Shown here: positions 18,177 through 26,965 of the stretch, one piece after another
Layout of the letters: every line of letters starts with the position of its first letter
How positions within the stretch are numbered: position 1 is the first letter of the stretch
NCBI RefSeq assembly: GCF_020149935.1
Contig: NZ_CP083757.1
Coordinates: 310,001 to 374,000, forward strand
Direction of reading: 5' to 3'
Source: Marinilongibacter aquaticus
GTDB lineage: Bacteria > Bacteroidota > Bacteroidia > Cytophagales > Spirosomataceae
DNA length: 64,000 nucleotides
Made by a program: the position numbers and the translations under genes
Notes under the pieces: generated by a model
What the model saw: the letters and a program-made list of their open reading frames with translations, nothing else
Database searches by the model: none
Told to the model about the DNA's origin: nothing

Positions 18177-18859
18177 GCACGCTGAGGGAAATAGTGAAAC
18201 GGGTTACGCACCCATTTTTAAAAACCTTTTTGAATCTTTACTATTCAAAACCGAGGCGTTTTAAATTTGAAGACATAGGTCTTTGGGTCCATCCAGATGT
18301 ATTTCCGCCCCAATTGACTTTAAGCACGAAAATTTTGTTGAATTGGATAAAAGGGCAAGAGCTACTTGGACAATCCTTTTTGGAGTTGGGCTGTGGAAGT
18401 GGGGCTATTGCTTTGTTTGCAGCCAAACGGGGGGCAGTAGTTGTGGCAAGCGATATAAATCGTGTTGCACTTTTGGCCCTTCATAAGAATGCCAAAGAAA
18501 ACAATGTAGCACTTGAAATAATTGAATCCGACCTTTTTCGATCCATTCCATATAGGCAGTTTGATTGGATCGTAATCAACCCGCCGTATTATCCTCAAAA
18601 ACCAGCGTCTATAAAGGAGTCTGCTTGGTTTTGCGGTGAAAATTTCGAGTATTTCTCACAGTTATTCACTGCTTTATCCGAGAAGAATTGGGGGCGAAAT
18701 ATCGCGATGATTTTATCGGAAGATTGCGATTTGACACGAATTCAGGATATGGCAAAAACACAGAGTATTGAAATGACTATTCTCGAATCTTTCGCAAATC
18801 GATTTGAAAAAAACTACATTTTTCAACTGAAAACGCAAGCTCAGATGCGTGAAATATAG
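18173..18859 (+). CDS. Class I methyltransferase with NPPY motif
   Basis: A 228-residue methyltransferase with motif I LELGCGSGA at about 70-78 and NPPY at 136-139. NPPY is typical of enzymes that methylate a planar nitrogen, such as N6-adenine, glutamine or N5-type substrates (HemK/PrmC, TrmN6 and relatives). That sets it apart from the other three methyltransferases in the cluster. ATG overlaps the radical SAM stop by 4 bases. Its 3' end overlaps, tail to tail, the last 19 bases of the minus-strand GT4. Confidence 0.82.
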   Translation: MSTLREIVKRVTHPFLKTFLNLYYSKPRRFKFEDIGLWVHPDVFPPQLTLSTKILLNWIKGQELLGQSFLELGCGSGAIALFAAKRGAVVVASDINRVALLALHKNAKENNVALEIIESDLFRSIPYRQFDWIVINPPYYPQKPASIKESAWFCGENFEYFSQLFTALSEKNWGRNIAMILSEDCDLTRIQDMAKTQSIEMTILESFANRFEKNYIFQLKTQAQMREI

Positions 18860-20010
18860 TCTTTGAGTTTTTCTACAGATTCTTTGAAATTGTAGACTTC
18901 GGTGACCAATCTCTTGCCCGTTCGGGCTTTTTCGGCGGCCATTTCGGGTTCGGATTGCATGCGGTGGATATTGCAAGCCATGTTTTCTATGTCCAGATAA
19001 GGGCTAAGTAGTCCTGCTTCATCACTGACAAATTCTTGGCAGCCACCGGTCTTTTCAAAGCCCAAAATCGGTTTTTCGCATATGGCGGCTTCGAGCATTA
19101 CCAAGGGGAAGGGGTCTTCACGGCTGCTGACCACAAAGAGGTCGAGGGCATCGATTATTTCCACTGCTTTTGGTGTGGGTTCAATGAAACTGATCTGTTC
19201 GCCCACGCCCAATTTTTCCAAATCGTATGCTACGTTTTCGTAGTAAGCTCCTTCTTTTCGCATACCAATCCAGACAAAATGCACGGGGTCTGGCCAAGCC
19301 TTTTTTTGGTAGGCGGCTACAAGTTGTACATAAATGTCCAGTCCCTTTCGCCATTCGGCATTTCCGCATGCCCCAACCAAAAAGCAGTTTTCTGGCAAGC
19401 CAAAGGCTTTCTTTATCGCTTTCTTGTCGTTTTTGGCGATTCGGGTCAATATCCCTTCGTTGTCGATAAAAGAATGGATAACCTCAATTTTTTCGGCGGG
19501 AACACAATGCTTTTCGACCAAGTTTTCCTTTACGGCATTCGAACAGGCAATTATACCTTTTGATTCGGAAAAAATAGCTTGTCTGCTGGCCTGGTGAGCA
19601 TATAAATTCAATGAGAATTCGAGCTCATGAATGTGTGTGATAAGCGGAATTCCCAAAGCTGATTTTGTGGCCAAAGCCAAATCTGCGGAGGCAATGGTAT
19701 TGGCGTAAATAAAATCGAATTGCGATTCTTTGAACAATTCGGACAGAGCCTTTTGTTCTTTTTTGCCTTCCAATCCGAGAGCACGCTTTACCTTTCCTTT
19801 AAGCTTACTTCCGGGTTCATTATCCATGGCTCTGACCGTACACACAGCCTCGAAATCGGGCAACAAAGGGCCCCATTTAATGCCACAAAGCAGCTGCATG
19901 GCAAACCCCTTGGCTTTAAAATCCTTCATTATGTTCAACAAAAAGAGCTGTGCTCCGGCTCTGTTGGCATCGTGACTGATGAAAAGTATGCTGGGCTTAT
20001 GTGTGCTCAA
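18841..20010 (-). CDS. Glycosyltransferase family 4
   Basis: A 389-residue GT-B enzyme with the N-terminal GT4 pattern (ILFISHDANRAGAQLFLLNI) and the C-terminal donor site VSSREDPFPLVMLEAAICEKP, including the EX7E-like glutamates. VGACGNAEWRKGLDIY marks the linker strand. The start codon is TTG, two bases after the aminotransferase stop, so the genes are cotranscribed. It ends the minus-strand half of the glycan locus. Confidence 0.88.
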   Translation of the reverse strand: MSTHKPSILFISHDANRAGAQLFLLNIMKDFKAKGFAMQLLCGIKWGPLLPDFEAVCTVRAMDNEPGSKLKGKVKRALGLEGKKEQKALSELFKESQFDFIYANTIASADLALATKSALGIPLITHIHELEFSLNLYAHQASRQAIFSESKGIIACSNAVKENLVEKHCVPAEKIEVIHSFIDNEGILTRIAKNDKKAIKKAFGLPENCFLVGACGNAEWRKGLDIYVQLVAAYQKKAWPDPVHFVWIGMRKEGAYYENVAYDLEKLGVGEQISFIEPTPKAVEIIDALDLFVVSSREDPFPLVMLEAAICEKPILGFEKTGGCQEFVSDEAGLLSPYLDIENMACNIHRMQSEPEMAAEKARTGKRLVTEVYNFKESVEKLKDYISRI

Positions 20011-20012
20011 TG

Positions 20013-21092
20013 CTAAATGTGTTGGTTGATGATTTTAGAAATTCGATGAATATCTTCGTCGGCCAAATCTGGATACAAAGGCAGAGAAAGTACACGGCTT
20101 ACCACCGATTCTGAAACGGGGCAAGAATCTTGGCTGTGGGCATAGGGCAGCGTATTCAGGGAAGGGTAGAAATACCTTCGTGGATAAATATTCTCCTCTT
20201 TTAATGCAGCAATAACCTTATCGGTTATGTCCGCATCTTGAAAAACCACAGGATAATAGGCGTAATTGCTTTTGAATTCTGTATAATGACTTAGAGGTTT
20301 GAACAGTTTTTCGAAATCCAAAAGGCTATCGTACAATTCTGATTTCTGCCTTCTTTTGGCAATGTTGGTTGCCAAATGTGGAAGGACTGCCCGACCCATG
20401 GCCGCATGAAATTCAGAGTTTTTGGCATTTATTCCCAGGCTAAAGTAATCGTCGTTTACGTGTCCAAAACTGCGGTATAATTTCAACTTCTCGAAAAGTG
20501 CTTCGTTTTTGCACATCACCGAACCGCCTTCAATCGTATGAAAAACTTTGGTGGCGTGAAAGCTACAGGTCGAGGCGTCGCCGTAGTTCAAAACCGGCAA
20601 GCCGTTTAACTCGGCTCCGAATGCATGTGCGGCATCGTAAATTACCGGAATATTGTATTTTTTTCCGATGGCTTCAATCTTCTCGACTTCACAAGGATTG
20701 CCGTAGACATGCGTGGCCAAAATGGCTGAAGTTTTATCGGTTATTTTTTCTTCGATCAAGTCCGCGTTGATATTTAAATCGTGCGGATTGATATCGACAA
20801 AAACGGGTTTGCAGTTTTCCCACAAAACAGCTGTGGTGGTGGCACAGTAGGAGTAAGGCGTGGTAATCACTTCGCCTTTTAATTCCAATGCTTTGATAAT
20901 GAGCTGTATGGCTATGGTGCCGTTGCTTACATAAAGCAGTTGTTCAAAACCCAAGAAGTTTTTCAATTCTTCTTCCAAGCTTTGCAAAATGGGACCATTG
21001 TTTGTGAGCCAATGCGATTGCCAAATTTGATCTAGAAACTTTTCGTATTCCTCCCTTGGGGGCAAGAATGTTTTGGTCACATATATGTTCAC
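20013..21092 (-). CDS. DegT/DnrJ/EryC1/StrS family aminotransferase
   Basis: A PLP-dependent sugar aminotransferase (about 359 residues from the chosen start) that would convert a nucleotide-linked keto sugar to an amino sugar. Seen: VTKTFLPP at the N-terminus, TNNGP, SNGTIAIQL, YDAAHAFGA (PLP-binding Asp near 153) and CSFHATK with the Schiff-base Lys near 182. The GTG at 21092 puts VNIYVTKTFLPP at the start, as in family members. The longer frame to 21209 would overlap the ABC gene by 67 bases and adds residues with no family resemblance. It supplies a possible amino sugar for the deacetylase/GNAT steps of the other half. Confidence 0.87.
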   Translation of the reverse strand: MNIYVTKTFLPPREEYEKFLDQIWQSHWLTNNGPILQSLEEELKNFLGFEQLLYVSNGTIAIQLIIKALELKGEVITTPYSYCATTTAVLWENCKPVFVDINPHDLNINADLIEEKITDKTSAILATHVYGNPCEVEKIEAIGKKYNIPVIYDAAHAFGAELNGLPVLNYGDASTCSFHATKVFHTIEGGSVMCKNEALFEKLKLYRSFGHVNDDYFSLGINAKNSEFHAAMGRAVLPHLATNIAKRRQKSELYDSLLDFEKLFKPLSHYTEFKSNYAYYPVVFQDADITDKVIAALKEENIYPRRYFYPSLNTLPYAHSQDSCPVSESVVSRVLSLPLYPDLADEDIHRISKIINQHI

Positions 21093-21142
21093 AGGTAGCA
21101 AAGATGTTTTGTCAAAATTAAGAATTCGCAAAGAAAGAGCCG

Positions 21143-22387
21143 CTATTCCACCAACTCTTTTTGCCAGCTCTTGACATGCAGGTTCATTGGGCGGATCGCA
21201 CCCGGCCATTTGCCTAAGTATTCCGAGTCTTCTCTGAAATCGTGGATGTCGAACATCAAGGCCTCTTCAAAAAAGAAAAGGGGTTTCAGTTCGTCTTCAA
21301 CCACCATTAGCGAAATGAAATAAGAGCCGTCGTTCAAGAAATTTCCGGGTATTTTGAACTCGGAAGACACGATACCTTTCTGAAAAACTTGCCCGTTGTT
21401 TGCCCTGTTGAAAATGCATTCTCCGGTCATCGAGTACAGAAATACACTCAAGTTCAGTTTAGCATTGTCTTTGTCGTTCCAAAACTCGTATTCGATTTTC
21501 AACGGTGTTTTTGTTGTCAAATCCGAGCCCGCGGCGATCTCATCATCTGATTTCAATTCGACGCGTTTGGCGTAGATGCCGTGTTGGCCAGGAGCATCAT
21601 TGATGGAAGTCCACTCTTGCTTCAGGCGGAAGGTCGAAACCTTTTGGATGTAATTGTTGATCACGTTTTTGATCGGACCGTGATCGAGCAATTCGCCTTT
21701 GCTCAAAAAGGCTCCCTTATTGCAAAGGCTTTCGACGGCGGTGAGGTTGTGGCTTACGAAAAGGATTGTACGCCCACTTTTCGACACTTCCCTCATTTTG
21801 CCAATACTTTTCTTTTGAAAATCGGCATCGCCTACGGCAAGTACTTCGTCCACAACCAGGATTTCGGGTTCGAGGTGGGCTGCAATGGCAAAGCCCAAAC
21901 GTACATACATGCCCGAAGAGTATCGCTTTACCGGTGTGTCCAAAAATTTCTGGATTCCCGCAAACTCCACAATATTGTCGAATTGGGCATTGATTTCTTG
22001 CTTTCGCATGCCCAAAATGGATCCGTTCAGGTATATGTTTTCTCGTCCTGTGAGTTCGGGATGAAACCCAGTACCTACTTCAAGTAAGCTGGCCATTCGG
22101 CCTTTTATCCTTATCTCACCTGTTGTAGGCGTAGTGATTCGGCTCAACAATTTCAGTAAGGTTGATTTACCAGCACCGTTTGCTCCAATCAGCCCAAGGC
22201 GGTCGCCTTGTTCCACCTCCAAACTTATTCCCTGAAGAGCCCAAAAAAGTTCTTTTTCCGATATGTTTTCTTTCTTGAGTATCGATTTCGTGAAATTCAC
22301 GATGTCGTCTCGCAGCGTGTTGCCTTTATTCAGCTTGTGCTTGATCACATAACTTTTGGAGACATTATTGATTGTAATTACTGCCAT
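21143..22387 (-). CDS. Polysaccharide ABC exporter ATP-binding protein (Wzt-like)
   Basis: A 414-residue ATPase of O-antigen or teichoic acid-type exporters. Walker A GANGAGKST is at 68-76, the signature YSSGMYVRLGFA near 165, and Walker B ILVVDEVLAVGD near 184. Residues about 250-414 form a separate beta-rich domain like the Wzt C-terminal domain, which in known systems recognises the modified non-reducing end of the glycan. That is notable in a locus rich in modifying enzymes. It is seven bases downstream of the permease gene. Confidence 0.9.
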   Translation of the reverse strand: MAVITINNVSKSYVIKHKLNKGNTLRDDIVNFTKSILKKENISEKELFWALQGISLEVEQGDRLGLIGANGAGKSTLLKLLSRITTPTTGEIRIKGRMASLLEVGTGFHPELTGRENIYLNGSILGMRKQEINAQFDNIVEFAGIQKFLDTPVKRYSSGMYVRLGFAIAAHLEPEILVVDEVLAVGDADFQKKSIGKMREVSKSGRTILFVSHNLTAVESLCNKGAFLSKGELLDHGPIKNVINNYIQKVSTFRLKQEWTSINDAPGQHGIYAKRVELKSDDEIAAGSDLTTKTPLKIEYEFWNDKDNAKLNLSVFLYSMTGECIFNRANNGQVFQKGIVSSEFKIPGNFLNDGSYFISLMVVEDELKPLFFFEEALMFDIHDFREDSEYLGKWPGAIRPMNLHVKSWQKELVE

Positions 22388-22394
22388 TTCGATA

Positions 22395-23234
22395 TCAAAT
22401 ATAGTCTACAAAAGAGTTTTCGTGCTTTCTGAAAAAGCGAATGGAAAGAATGATACTGATGAATGAGAAAATCAGAAGCGGGGTGAAACTTTCCCATCGA
22501 AACGGGGCATTATCGCCAAGTAGAGCCCACCGTAAGCCGTCTATGCAGCCAGTTACCGGATTGAGCACAAAAAACTTGTACAGGTGTGGTTTGCCCGATT
22601 CTACAATACCTGAAGTATACGCTACGGGTGAAATGAACATCCCAAATTGCAAAATGAAGGGAATCAACTGGCCGATGTCTCGATAACGGACATTCAAAAC
22701 GGCTGCAAACAGGCCAATTCCAGATGCCGCTATATAGGCCAATAAGATAAATATCGGAGCAAATATGATCTTGTAGTCTGGAAAGAAATCATAATAAATA
22801 CAGAAGAACAGGAATATCACCAAACTGATGGCCAACTCAATCATACCCAGAAAAAACGAACTGAATGGGATGATTATACGTGGGAAAAACACTTTGGAGA
22901 CCAAGTTGTTGTTCACGACAATACTCAAACTGATAGTTTGTAGAGATTGTGAGAAAAATAACCAAAGAATGGTACCCGGAAGTACAATCAATATATAGGG
23001 GATATCAGTCTGCTGAGCCAAATTTCCTACAAAACCAAAGGCAAAAACATAGGCAAAAGCCGAAACCAAAGGTTTGATTACACTCCAGAGAACCCCAAAA
23101 ATGGTTTGCTTGTATCGAACCATAATGTCTCTTTTGGCCAAAATCCAAAAGAGTTCTCTATAGTCCATTACTTCCTTCCAATAGTCTAGAAAAGAAGGTT
23201 TTGCGGTTATTACTTTAACTTTTTCGTTTTTCAA
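22395..23234 (-). CDS. Polysaccharide ABC exporter permease (Wzm-like)
   Basis: A 279-residue membrane protein with about six helices, matching the ABC-2 type permease of polysaccharide exporters. The N-terminal cytoplasmic segment YRELFWILAKRDIMVRYKQT followed by FGVLWSVIKP is characteristic. It would form the channel partner of the Wzt-like ATPase encoded seven bases downstream. The start codon is TTG at 23234, 12 bases after the Wzz-like gene. Confidence 0.9.
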   Translation of the reverse strand: MKNEKVKVITAKPSFLDYWKEVMDYRELFWILAKRDIMVRYKQTIFGVLWSVIKPLVSAFAYVFAFGFVGNLAQQTDIPYILIVLPGTILWLFFSQSLQTISLSIVVNNNLVSKVFFPRIIIPFSSFFLGMIELAISLVIFLFFCIYYDFFPDYKIIFAPIFILLAYIAASGIGLFAAVLNVRYRDIGQLIPFILQFGMFISPVAYTSGIVESGKPHLYKFFVLNPVTGCIDGLRWALLGDNAPFRWESFTPLLIFSFISIILSIRFFRKHENSFVDYI

Positions 23235-23246
23235 TCTTAATGGAAA

Positions 23247-24338
23247 TTATACGAGCACCACTTTTCTGTAGGCGTCAATAATAATCAAAATAAACAAACA
23301 CAATGCCAGAGCGGCCAAACTTCCGAGTTTGACGTCCCAGTTTCCTTTGGGGTATTCGGTTTCCAGCGGTAGTCGAGAATATTCTAAGACTGTAAATATA
23401 GGTGTTTGTTCGAGTATTGTGCGATTTAAAGCTTCGATAGTCGCCAATTGTTGTACATATTGGTTGCTCAAGAAGGTAGAGTTACGCATAACTTGGCTCT
23501 CTTTTTGTCTTCCTCTTGGGTCAACTACATTCGGGTTTTCCAAAGCCAAACGGGCCGCCTTGCTGTCTGTTGCGTAGAGTTGCAACTGAATTTTCCCTAA
23601 ACGTTCCTCTTGTATTTTCAGCATCCGACGGGTTTTCTTCGTTTTCATTTCAACATAAAACTCCTCAGTGGTTTCCAATACTGTTTCAGCCCAGGCTTTG
23701 GCCAGTTTTTCATTGGTCAGCAAAGCCTGCATGTTCATGATACTTGCCGAGCCTTTCTGGGTTCCAATGAACGTGGCGTCGTGCAATTTTTCATAAATCG
23801 AACGCACGATCATGTTCTCAAGCGGTGTGAAATCTTTCGGATCTTTTTGTTCGAAAACATAATCGATGGCCGTTTGAAAAGGCCTGTGGAATAAATCGCC
23901 AGCCCACTCGTTCTCGGCCATATCGCTACTGTCGGCCACATAATTGATCATTAGAAGTGAATCGCCATCCACTTCAACCTTTTTCATGAGAGCCCTTTCG
24001 AATACTGCTCTTGAACGCACAATGTTAGGAAAGTTCTGGCTTGTGAAAAGTTCGCCGCTAGAAGCACCACCTTGATCAAACAGACCTAAACTCCCCGCTA
24101 GGCCACCCAATTGGCTAGCCGAAGAGTTTCCACCCAATTCCAAATTGAAATTGATCACGGCTCGATAAAGTTTTTCTTCTTTGGCAAAAATATCCTTAAA
24201 GAGTGTCAGACAAGCCCCAAAAAGGAAAGCGGCAAGCCAAACTCTCCAATTGGTATACAAATAACGGCCCAAGGAAAAGAGCTTGAGTAGGAGCTCTTTG
24301 GTAGATAGTTCAGTCTCTTGTGTTTTCAAATTCTCCAT
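23247..24338 (-). CDS. Wzz-like polysaccharide co-polymerase / chain-length protein
   Basis: A 363-residue inner-membrane protein with a helix at about 33-48, a large periplasmic middle with coiled-coil character (about 215-310), and a second helix at about 340-357 preceded by a Pro-rich segment (FTVLEYSRLPLETEYPKG). This is the layout of PCP proteins that set glycan chain length and contact the outer-membrane export pore. No tyrosine-kinase domain is attached. It lies between the SLBB export protein and the ABC permease, with short gaps on both sides. Confidence 0.85.
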   Translation of the reverse strand: MENLKTQETELSTKELLLKLFSLGRYLYTNWRVWLAAFLFGACLTLFKDIFAKEEKLYRAVINFNLELGGNSSASQLGGLAGSLGLFDQGGASSGELFTSQNFPNIVRSRAVFERALMKKVEVDGDSLLMINYVADSSDMAENEWAGDLFHRPFQTAIDYVFEQKDPKDFTPLENMIVRSIYEKLHDATFIGTQKGSASIMNMQALLTNEKLAKAWAETVLETTEEFYVEMKTKKTRRMLKIQEERLGKIQLQLYATDSKAARLALENPNVVDPRGRQKESQVMRNSTFLSNQYVQQLATIEALNRTILEQTPIFTVLEYSRLPLETEYPKGNWDVKLGSLAALALCLFILIIIDAYRKVVLV

Positions 24339-24354
24339 TCGTATGGCGTAGTAT

Positions 24355-26802
24355 TTATTTCGTTACCTGAATCAGTGTAAGCACACCTGCCAACGTAGTC
24401 AAGGTCGTTGCCACAGTCCCAACAATAGTTCCAATTGTATTCAGTTGCTGTGCGGCATTTTGAGCCTTCACAGGGACAATAATTTCGGACCCGGGCTCCA
24501 CTTTAGGATACACATTGAAGACCAAAAACTTCTTTGTTCTGTCAATCGATCCATTCGGATAGCGAATATAGGCTTTTCTTTTCAACGAACCTTTGGTGAA
24601 TCCTCCAGCTCCAGAGATGTATCTTTTAAAGTTGTAGTTCTTGTAGAATTTTTCTGTGGTTGGGTAAAGTACCTCTCCACGCACACGTACGGTTTCCAGT
24701 TTTTTCGGAATTTGAATGATGTCGCCATCACGCACAATCAAGTCTTCATCTGAACCTGGATTCTTCAAGATTTTGGCCAAATCGATACCAATTGACTCTT
24801 GTACGGTTTCTTCCACTTCTTCCAATTCAATGATTTGTGTTTTGTCGTTGGCGTTTTCAAGCTCCTCGTAGGCTTTGCGTTTTTGCTCCAGTTCAACCTC
24901 GCTCAGTTTCACGGTACGAATTAGCGTGGCACCGGGCACGTAAGCTTGCAAAGTAAGTCCGTTTGCTCTACGGATAATATCGCTCACACGCTCTTCTTTG
25001 CTCTGAATACCGTATTTCGCTGGGTAAACTACCTCGCCTTGTACTTCTACAAATGTCTGTTCTTCGTAGTTGGGCGACTTTTTCACAATAACTTCATCAA
25101 AGGCCTGAAGTTTCAAGTCTTTTTTGCCCGAAACCACGAGCAAATCCGGTGTAACGTCCAATTCGAAAATTTCAGAAACTTGAGCATTGCTTTGGTTTAC
25201 ATCGATATTCTTTTTTCGGCGAACCACCTCGACGCGGGACAGACTGGCCGCTTCGGTTAATCCACCTACACGTACGATCACGTCTTCAATGGACATATCC
25301 TTCACGAATGGAAGTTCCACACCTTCTTCGGCATCGGGATTGTTGATTGCTCCAGAAATACGGATAGTCGATTCTTCGATCAATTCGAATTTAGAGGGAA
25401 CCAAGATTTCATCTTCACGCTGCAGTTCAATATCTGGGGCACTGCCGTTCAGAATGTCTTGATAGTTGATGGAAATGTTTGAAGAAGTAAGGTCTTCATT
25501 TGTTCGCACCAAAGAAATGCGTCCAGCCAAAGCTTCGGTCTTCAAACCTTCAGCAGAGCCGATAAGCTGACTGATAGTCTTGTTCGAGTTCAGCGAGTAT
25601 TCACCCGGTCTATACACCGCTCCTTCAATCGACACCAAGTTCGAGAACCTTTTCAGCACCTGTTCGATTACCAATGAGTCGCCGGCCTGCAAGGGAAAAC
25701 CTGAAAAATTGGAAAGAGGTACGTCGTAGATTTCTCTTTCACGCGTATTGTTTCTGTATATTTTCAGTTTATGTTGATAGGCATTTGGGGCAAAGCCGCC
25801 TGCAAAACGCAGGGCATCGTCTATGTTTTCGCCTTCAATAGACTCAAAAATGCCTTCGCGTTTGGTTTCGCCATAGACCTTAATTCTATTCTTGTAAGTA
25901 GGCACTTGGATGATATCCTGATCGTGCAAAAGAAGGTTTTTATCGGAATAGCCTTTCAAAAGCAAATCATAAAGGTCCAGGCTGGCAACAACTTTGTTCT
26001 CACGAATTAAGTTGACCTGACGAAAAGAGCCCAGCTCATTCGGTCCGCCCGAGCGGTATAGAGCGTTCATTATTGTATTGAGCGAACTCATTGTATAAGT
26101 GCCCGGAGCAATCACTTCGCCCGTAATGGTCACTTTGATTGTTCTCACATCGCCTAGCGATAGTTTGATTTTTGTGGTGCCATTCGAAACACCAAAATAA
26201 TAAGGAGACAAAGCTTTTTTGATATTGCTCGTGGCCTCACTGATGGTCATTCCGCTTACATTAATTAAACCGGCTTTGGCCAAATTGATGTAGCCGTCGG
26301 TGTTGACAGTCACCTCTTCGTGGTTTTGAGAATAGCCGTAAAGGTCAATCGTCAACTGATCGTTTGTACCCAAAACGTAATTGTTGGGAGTGGGTATATT
26401 GATGACCGCGTTTGGGTCGTAAGTGGTTATATTGAATAATTTGGTCCCGAAAATTTTTCTGCGTAAAGCTTCAAGTTCGAGTTCTTCTGTTTCCTGCTGT
26501 TCCATGGCCGCACGAACGGAGTCTTCGTGCGTCATATTTTGTTGTTCGCCTTCTGTGAGATTAACTTTTCGAGCCCCTTTTTCGTCGACTACGGGCAACT
26601 GTTTGTTGGTTGTGCCCACATTTTGTTTTCCGTTTGCGTCTTGAAGTGTTACACCGTCTGGTAATTGATTCCCAGGGATTTGTGTTTGTGGGACGGTTTG
26701 CGGGATTTGGGCAAGGGCGGCATGTTGAAAACCCACAAAAATCAATAAATAAGCAAGTATTTTCGAGATTCGTTGTGAATGCCTAACTTTGAAAAGTTTC
26801 AT
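24355..26802 (-). CDS. SLBB-domain polysaccharide export protein (Wza-like outer-membrane component)
   Basis: About 815 residues from the chosen ATG at 26802, which begins a clear signal peptide ending in ALAQ; the longer frame to 26940 would put 46 unlikely residues before it. After a Gln/Pro-rich linker comes a polysaccharide export (Poly_export) domain with NYVLGTNDQLTIDLYG, then a series of SLBB-like beta-grasp repeats (for example segments with VRGEVLYP, VQGEVVYPAKYG and IEGAVYRPGEYS), and a C-terminal hydrophobic segment. Such proteins form the periplasm-spanning and outer-membrane channel. It is the first gene of the minus-strand operon. Confidence 0.9.
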   Translation of the reverse strand: MKLFKVRHSQRISKILAYLLIFVGFQHAALAQIPQTVPQTQIPGNQLPDGVTLQDANGKQNVGTTNKQLPVVDEKGARKVNLTEGEQQNMTHEDSVRAAMEQQETEELELEALRRKIFGTKLFNITTYDPNAVINIPTPNNYVLGTNDQLTIDLYGYSQNHEEVTVNTDGYINLAKAGLINVSGMTISEATSNIKKALSPYYFGVSNGTTKIKLSLGDVRTIKVTITGEVIAPGTYTMSSLNTIMNALYRSGGPNELGSFRQVNLIRENKVVASLDLYDLLLKGYSDKNLLLHDQDIIQVPTYKNRIKVYGETKREGIFESIEGENIDDALRFAGGFAPNAYQHKLKIYRNNTREREIYDVPLSNFSGFPLQAGDSLVIEQVLKRFSNLVSIEGAVYRPGEYSLNSNKTISQLIGSAEGLKTEALAGRISLVRTNEDLTSSNISINYQDILNGSAPDIELQREDEILVPSKFELIEESTIRISGAINNPDAEEGVELPFVKDMSIEDVIVRVGGLTEAASLSRVEVVRRKKNIDVNQSNAQVSEIFELDVTPDLLVVSGKKDLKLQAFDEVIVKKSPNYEEQTFVEVQGEVVYPAKYGIQSKEERVSDIIRRANGLTLQAYVPGATLIRTVKLSEVELEQKRKAYEELENANDKTQIIELEEVEETVQESIGIDLAKILKNPGSDEDLIVRDGDIIQIPKKLETVRVRGEVLYPTTEKFYKNYNFKRYISGAGGFTKGSLKRKAYIRYPNGSIDRTKKFLVFNVYPKVEPGSEIIVPVKAQNAAQQLNTIGTIVGTVATTLTTLAGVLTLIQVTK

Positions 26803-26965
26803 ATAAAAACTCTGGTAAATAGATTTTAAAAACCCGATTAAGGCCTGTTTTAGTATAGAATGGCTGCAAAATAACGGAAGATTTTCGGGATTGTGAAGTC
26901 GGTAAGCATTTAAAATATTTCTATTTTCGGATAAATTCATTCTATAAAAATATATCGGTAAATAT

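Noticed and set aside
19036-19563. Plus-strand frame inside the minus-strand glycosyltransferase
   Set aside because: Translation lacks family features and the opposite strand shows a clear GT4.
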